This document shows, piece after piece, positions 62,427 to 64,000 of a DNA stretch of 64,000 bases. The DNA is from Prochlorococcus sp. AG-402-K14 (GTDB lineage Bacteria; Cyanobacteriota; Cyanobacteriia; PCC-6307; Cyanobiaceae). Position numbers and translations under genes: made by a program. Positions within the stretch are counted from its first letter, which is position 1; each line of letters starts with the position of its first letter. The notes under the pieces are model-generated. The model had not been told where the DNA came from. It searched no databases and saw nothing but the letters and a program-made list of their open reading frames with translations. The DNA is taken from contig QCIG01000005.1 in assembly GCA_003216815.1 (NCBI GenBank), forward strand, positions 1 through 64,000, read 5' to 3'.

Positions 62427-62980
62427 GGTATTAGATCACCTATTTTATCTAAATCAATTGCAGTCCCATTCATGGCAAGCCAGCTTTTATTTGAATTTTG
62501 ACTTATCAATGAGGTTAGAGTGCTATGACGTTCACGAAATAAATGTCCGATGGGTGTTGAAGGAACAATTCCCCAGCCAACTTCTTCAGAAACAACAACA
62601 ATGCATATATTATCCTTTGTAATGCAATTAAGAAATTTAGTTTGAAAAATTTCCCAATCATAATCTTCTTCTATAAGGTGATGCTCTACTAGGCCACCTA
62701 CTGAGTCGATTAATATAGATTGTTTTTCACTGTTCGAATCAATAGCATTGCAGATGTCATTTGGATGTTCAATGAGAGTCCAATTATCAGGTCTTCTATT
62801 CCTGTGCAGATCTATCCTTTTTTGCCAATCTGGATCATTTGGTCTTGGTTTTGATGTCGCTATGTAAGCGACGTGATCCTGCTCCTTTATTAAAAATTCA
62901 GCTAATTGACTTTTTCCACTTCTTGTCGGTCCTGTAATTGAAATAAGTCCTTTATAATTTCTAGCAATTGGTGTGATCAT
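62423..62980 (-). CDS. cobU: adenosylcobinamide kinase / guanylyltransferase
   Basis: ISITGPTRSGKSQLAE; VVVSEEVGWGIVP. Confidence 0.92.
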   Translation of the reverse strand: MITPIARNYKGLISITGPTRSGKSQLAEFLIKEQDHVAYIATSKPRPNDPDWQKRIDLHRNRRPDNWTLIEHPNDICNAIDSNSEKQSILIDSVGGLVEHHLIEEDYDWEIFQTKFLNCITKDNICIVVVSEEVGWGIVPSTPIGHLFRERHSTLTSLISQNSNKSWLAMNGTAIDLDKIGDLIP

Positions 62981-63115
62981 ATTCTGAGCTATGGGATAAA
63001 TATATTAAATGTATTTTTAATATATTATATCGAAATGGCATCAAAATTAAATGTAGGCACTGATATGTATAATACAGAATCAATATATTCATTTTAAACT
63101 AGATTGCATAGATAA

Positions 63116-63733
63116 ATGTATAAGATTTCTAGCTTAGTTATAATATTTGGAGCTTGTTTATTAATTTTATCAATAATAAATATAGCTACTGCTAGTCAAG
63201 TTAATCCAACTTTAGTAAGAGCAGAGACAATATCTGGAATTGCTTCAATAGCATTAGTAACTATAGGCTATCTCTGGACTGAGATTAAACCAAAACAACC
63301 CACTAAAGCTCTTTTGAAGGGGAAGGAAGGTTTTGAACTTTCTAATGAATTAACTGACGAACAAAAAAATGAATTAGCATGGGGAAGTAAGCAAATACTT
63401 ACTGCTACAGCCGCTAGTACAATATTAATATATTGGGATAATAAAGTAATACTTAGAAGAGGCATGATTTCTGAGAAGATATTTATACCTGGTGAAATAT
63501 GTAAAAGGTCAATTGATCAAAAACGACTAATTTCATTAGTAAATACAGAATTATTTCCAGGAAGGGATGAGTTTGATGGCGTATTAAATAATTTGCCCGC
63601 GGTGATTGTTTATCCTCTTGAAAAAAGAGGTCTAACAATTGTGGGAGGTTGGTCAAAGAGATCATTTACTAATTCTGATGAAAAATGGATTTCTGGCTGG
63701 TCTGATAAGTTATACGTACTACTTAGTAATTAG
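63116..63733 (+). CDS. cofactor assembly of complex C subunit B (CCB2/CCB4-like)
   Basis: two N-terminal TMs, ELAWGSKQILTATAASTILIYWDNKVILRRG. Confidence 0.75.
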   Translation: MYKISSLVIIFGACLLILSIINIATASQVNPTLVRAETISGIASIALVTIGYLWTEIKPKQPTKALLKGKEGFELSNELTDEQKNELAWGSKQILTATAASTILIYWDNKVILRRGMISEKIFIPGEICKRSIDQKRLISLVNTELFPGRDEFDGVLNNLPAVIVYPLEKRGLTIVGGWSKRSFTNSDEKWISGWSDKLYVLLSN

Positions 63734-64000
63734 GAAGTTAATAGTTGTTTCTACCTGTTTTTCATTAGATGTAAACACTAAAGTATTATCTTTTTTAAAC
63801 CATTTTGCAAAGTCAGATTTAATATTTAGTTGGTATTTTTCTTCACCTTTAGAATTATATATATTTCTATTGAATTCACTATTGTCTATTTTGAGTAGGT
63901 TTGAATCAATATTATAGAATCCACTAGTTGCATTTATCGTAGTATTACCAAAATTTATATTAACTGGATTATTTATATCAATAACAGAGGTATTTAAATC
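63719..64000 (-). CDS. partial LptC-like LPS transport periplasmic protein (C-terminal part, runs off window)
   Basis: Open frame to window end: DLNTSVIDINNPVNINFGNTTINATSGFYNIDSNLLKIDNSEFNRNIYNSKGEEKYQLNIKSDFAKWFKKDNTLVFTSNEKQVETTINFLITK*. Confidence 0.6.
   Translation of the reverse strand, partial: DLNTSVIDINNPVNINFGNTTINATSGFYNIDSNLLKIDNSEFNRNIYNSKGEEKYQLNIKSDFAKWFKKDNTLVFTSNEKQVETTINFLITK

Noticed and set aside
1-64000. CRISPR arrays, IS elements, integrases, rRNA operons
   Set aside because: Scanned for regular direct repeats with spacers, transposase/recombinase ORFs and rRNA motifs; none seen.

Overview
AT-rich (roughly two-thirds A+T by eye) cyanobacterial chromosomal segment. Gene content (chlH, psb30, cyAbrB, DUF3038/DUF4335, CCB2-like, DUF2996, DUF2949, many very short hypotheticals) fits a marine picocyanobacterium, most likely Prochlorococcus; strain not assigned. 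Two zones are visible. An accessory-like left part (about 1-22 kb) is rich in small ORFs and includes a DUF2130 + GIY-YIG gene pair, two Nif11-like proteins, an IF2_N micro-protein, a plant/fungal FAD2-like desaturase and tandem 49-aa membrane paralogs. A housekeeping core (about 22-56.5 kb) carries an ABC transporter, tpiA, folP, chlH, dapB, apt, mfd, fmt, pmbA/tldD, ubiX, an RNase II/R-like gene, TMEM165/GDT1 halves, psb30, recJ, rpmF, an FtsH-like gene and a peroxiredoxin. After tRNA-Met(CAT) at 56.7 kb there is a gene-poor stretch of about 5 kb with micro-ORFs and candidate sRNAs, followed by trmL, cobU, a CCB2-like gene and a partial lptC-like gene. Most notable: two predicted pseudo-enzymes in otherwise well-conserved genes. 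One is an FtsH with an intact AAA+ ATPase whose zinc-protease HExxH motif is replaced by QIIGK. The other is an RNase II/R-family protein that has lost most of its catalytic Asp cluster and the RNB arginine motif. All homology calls are from reading the sequence; no searches were run.
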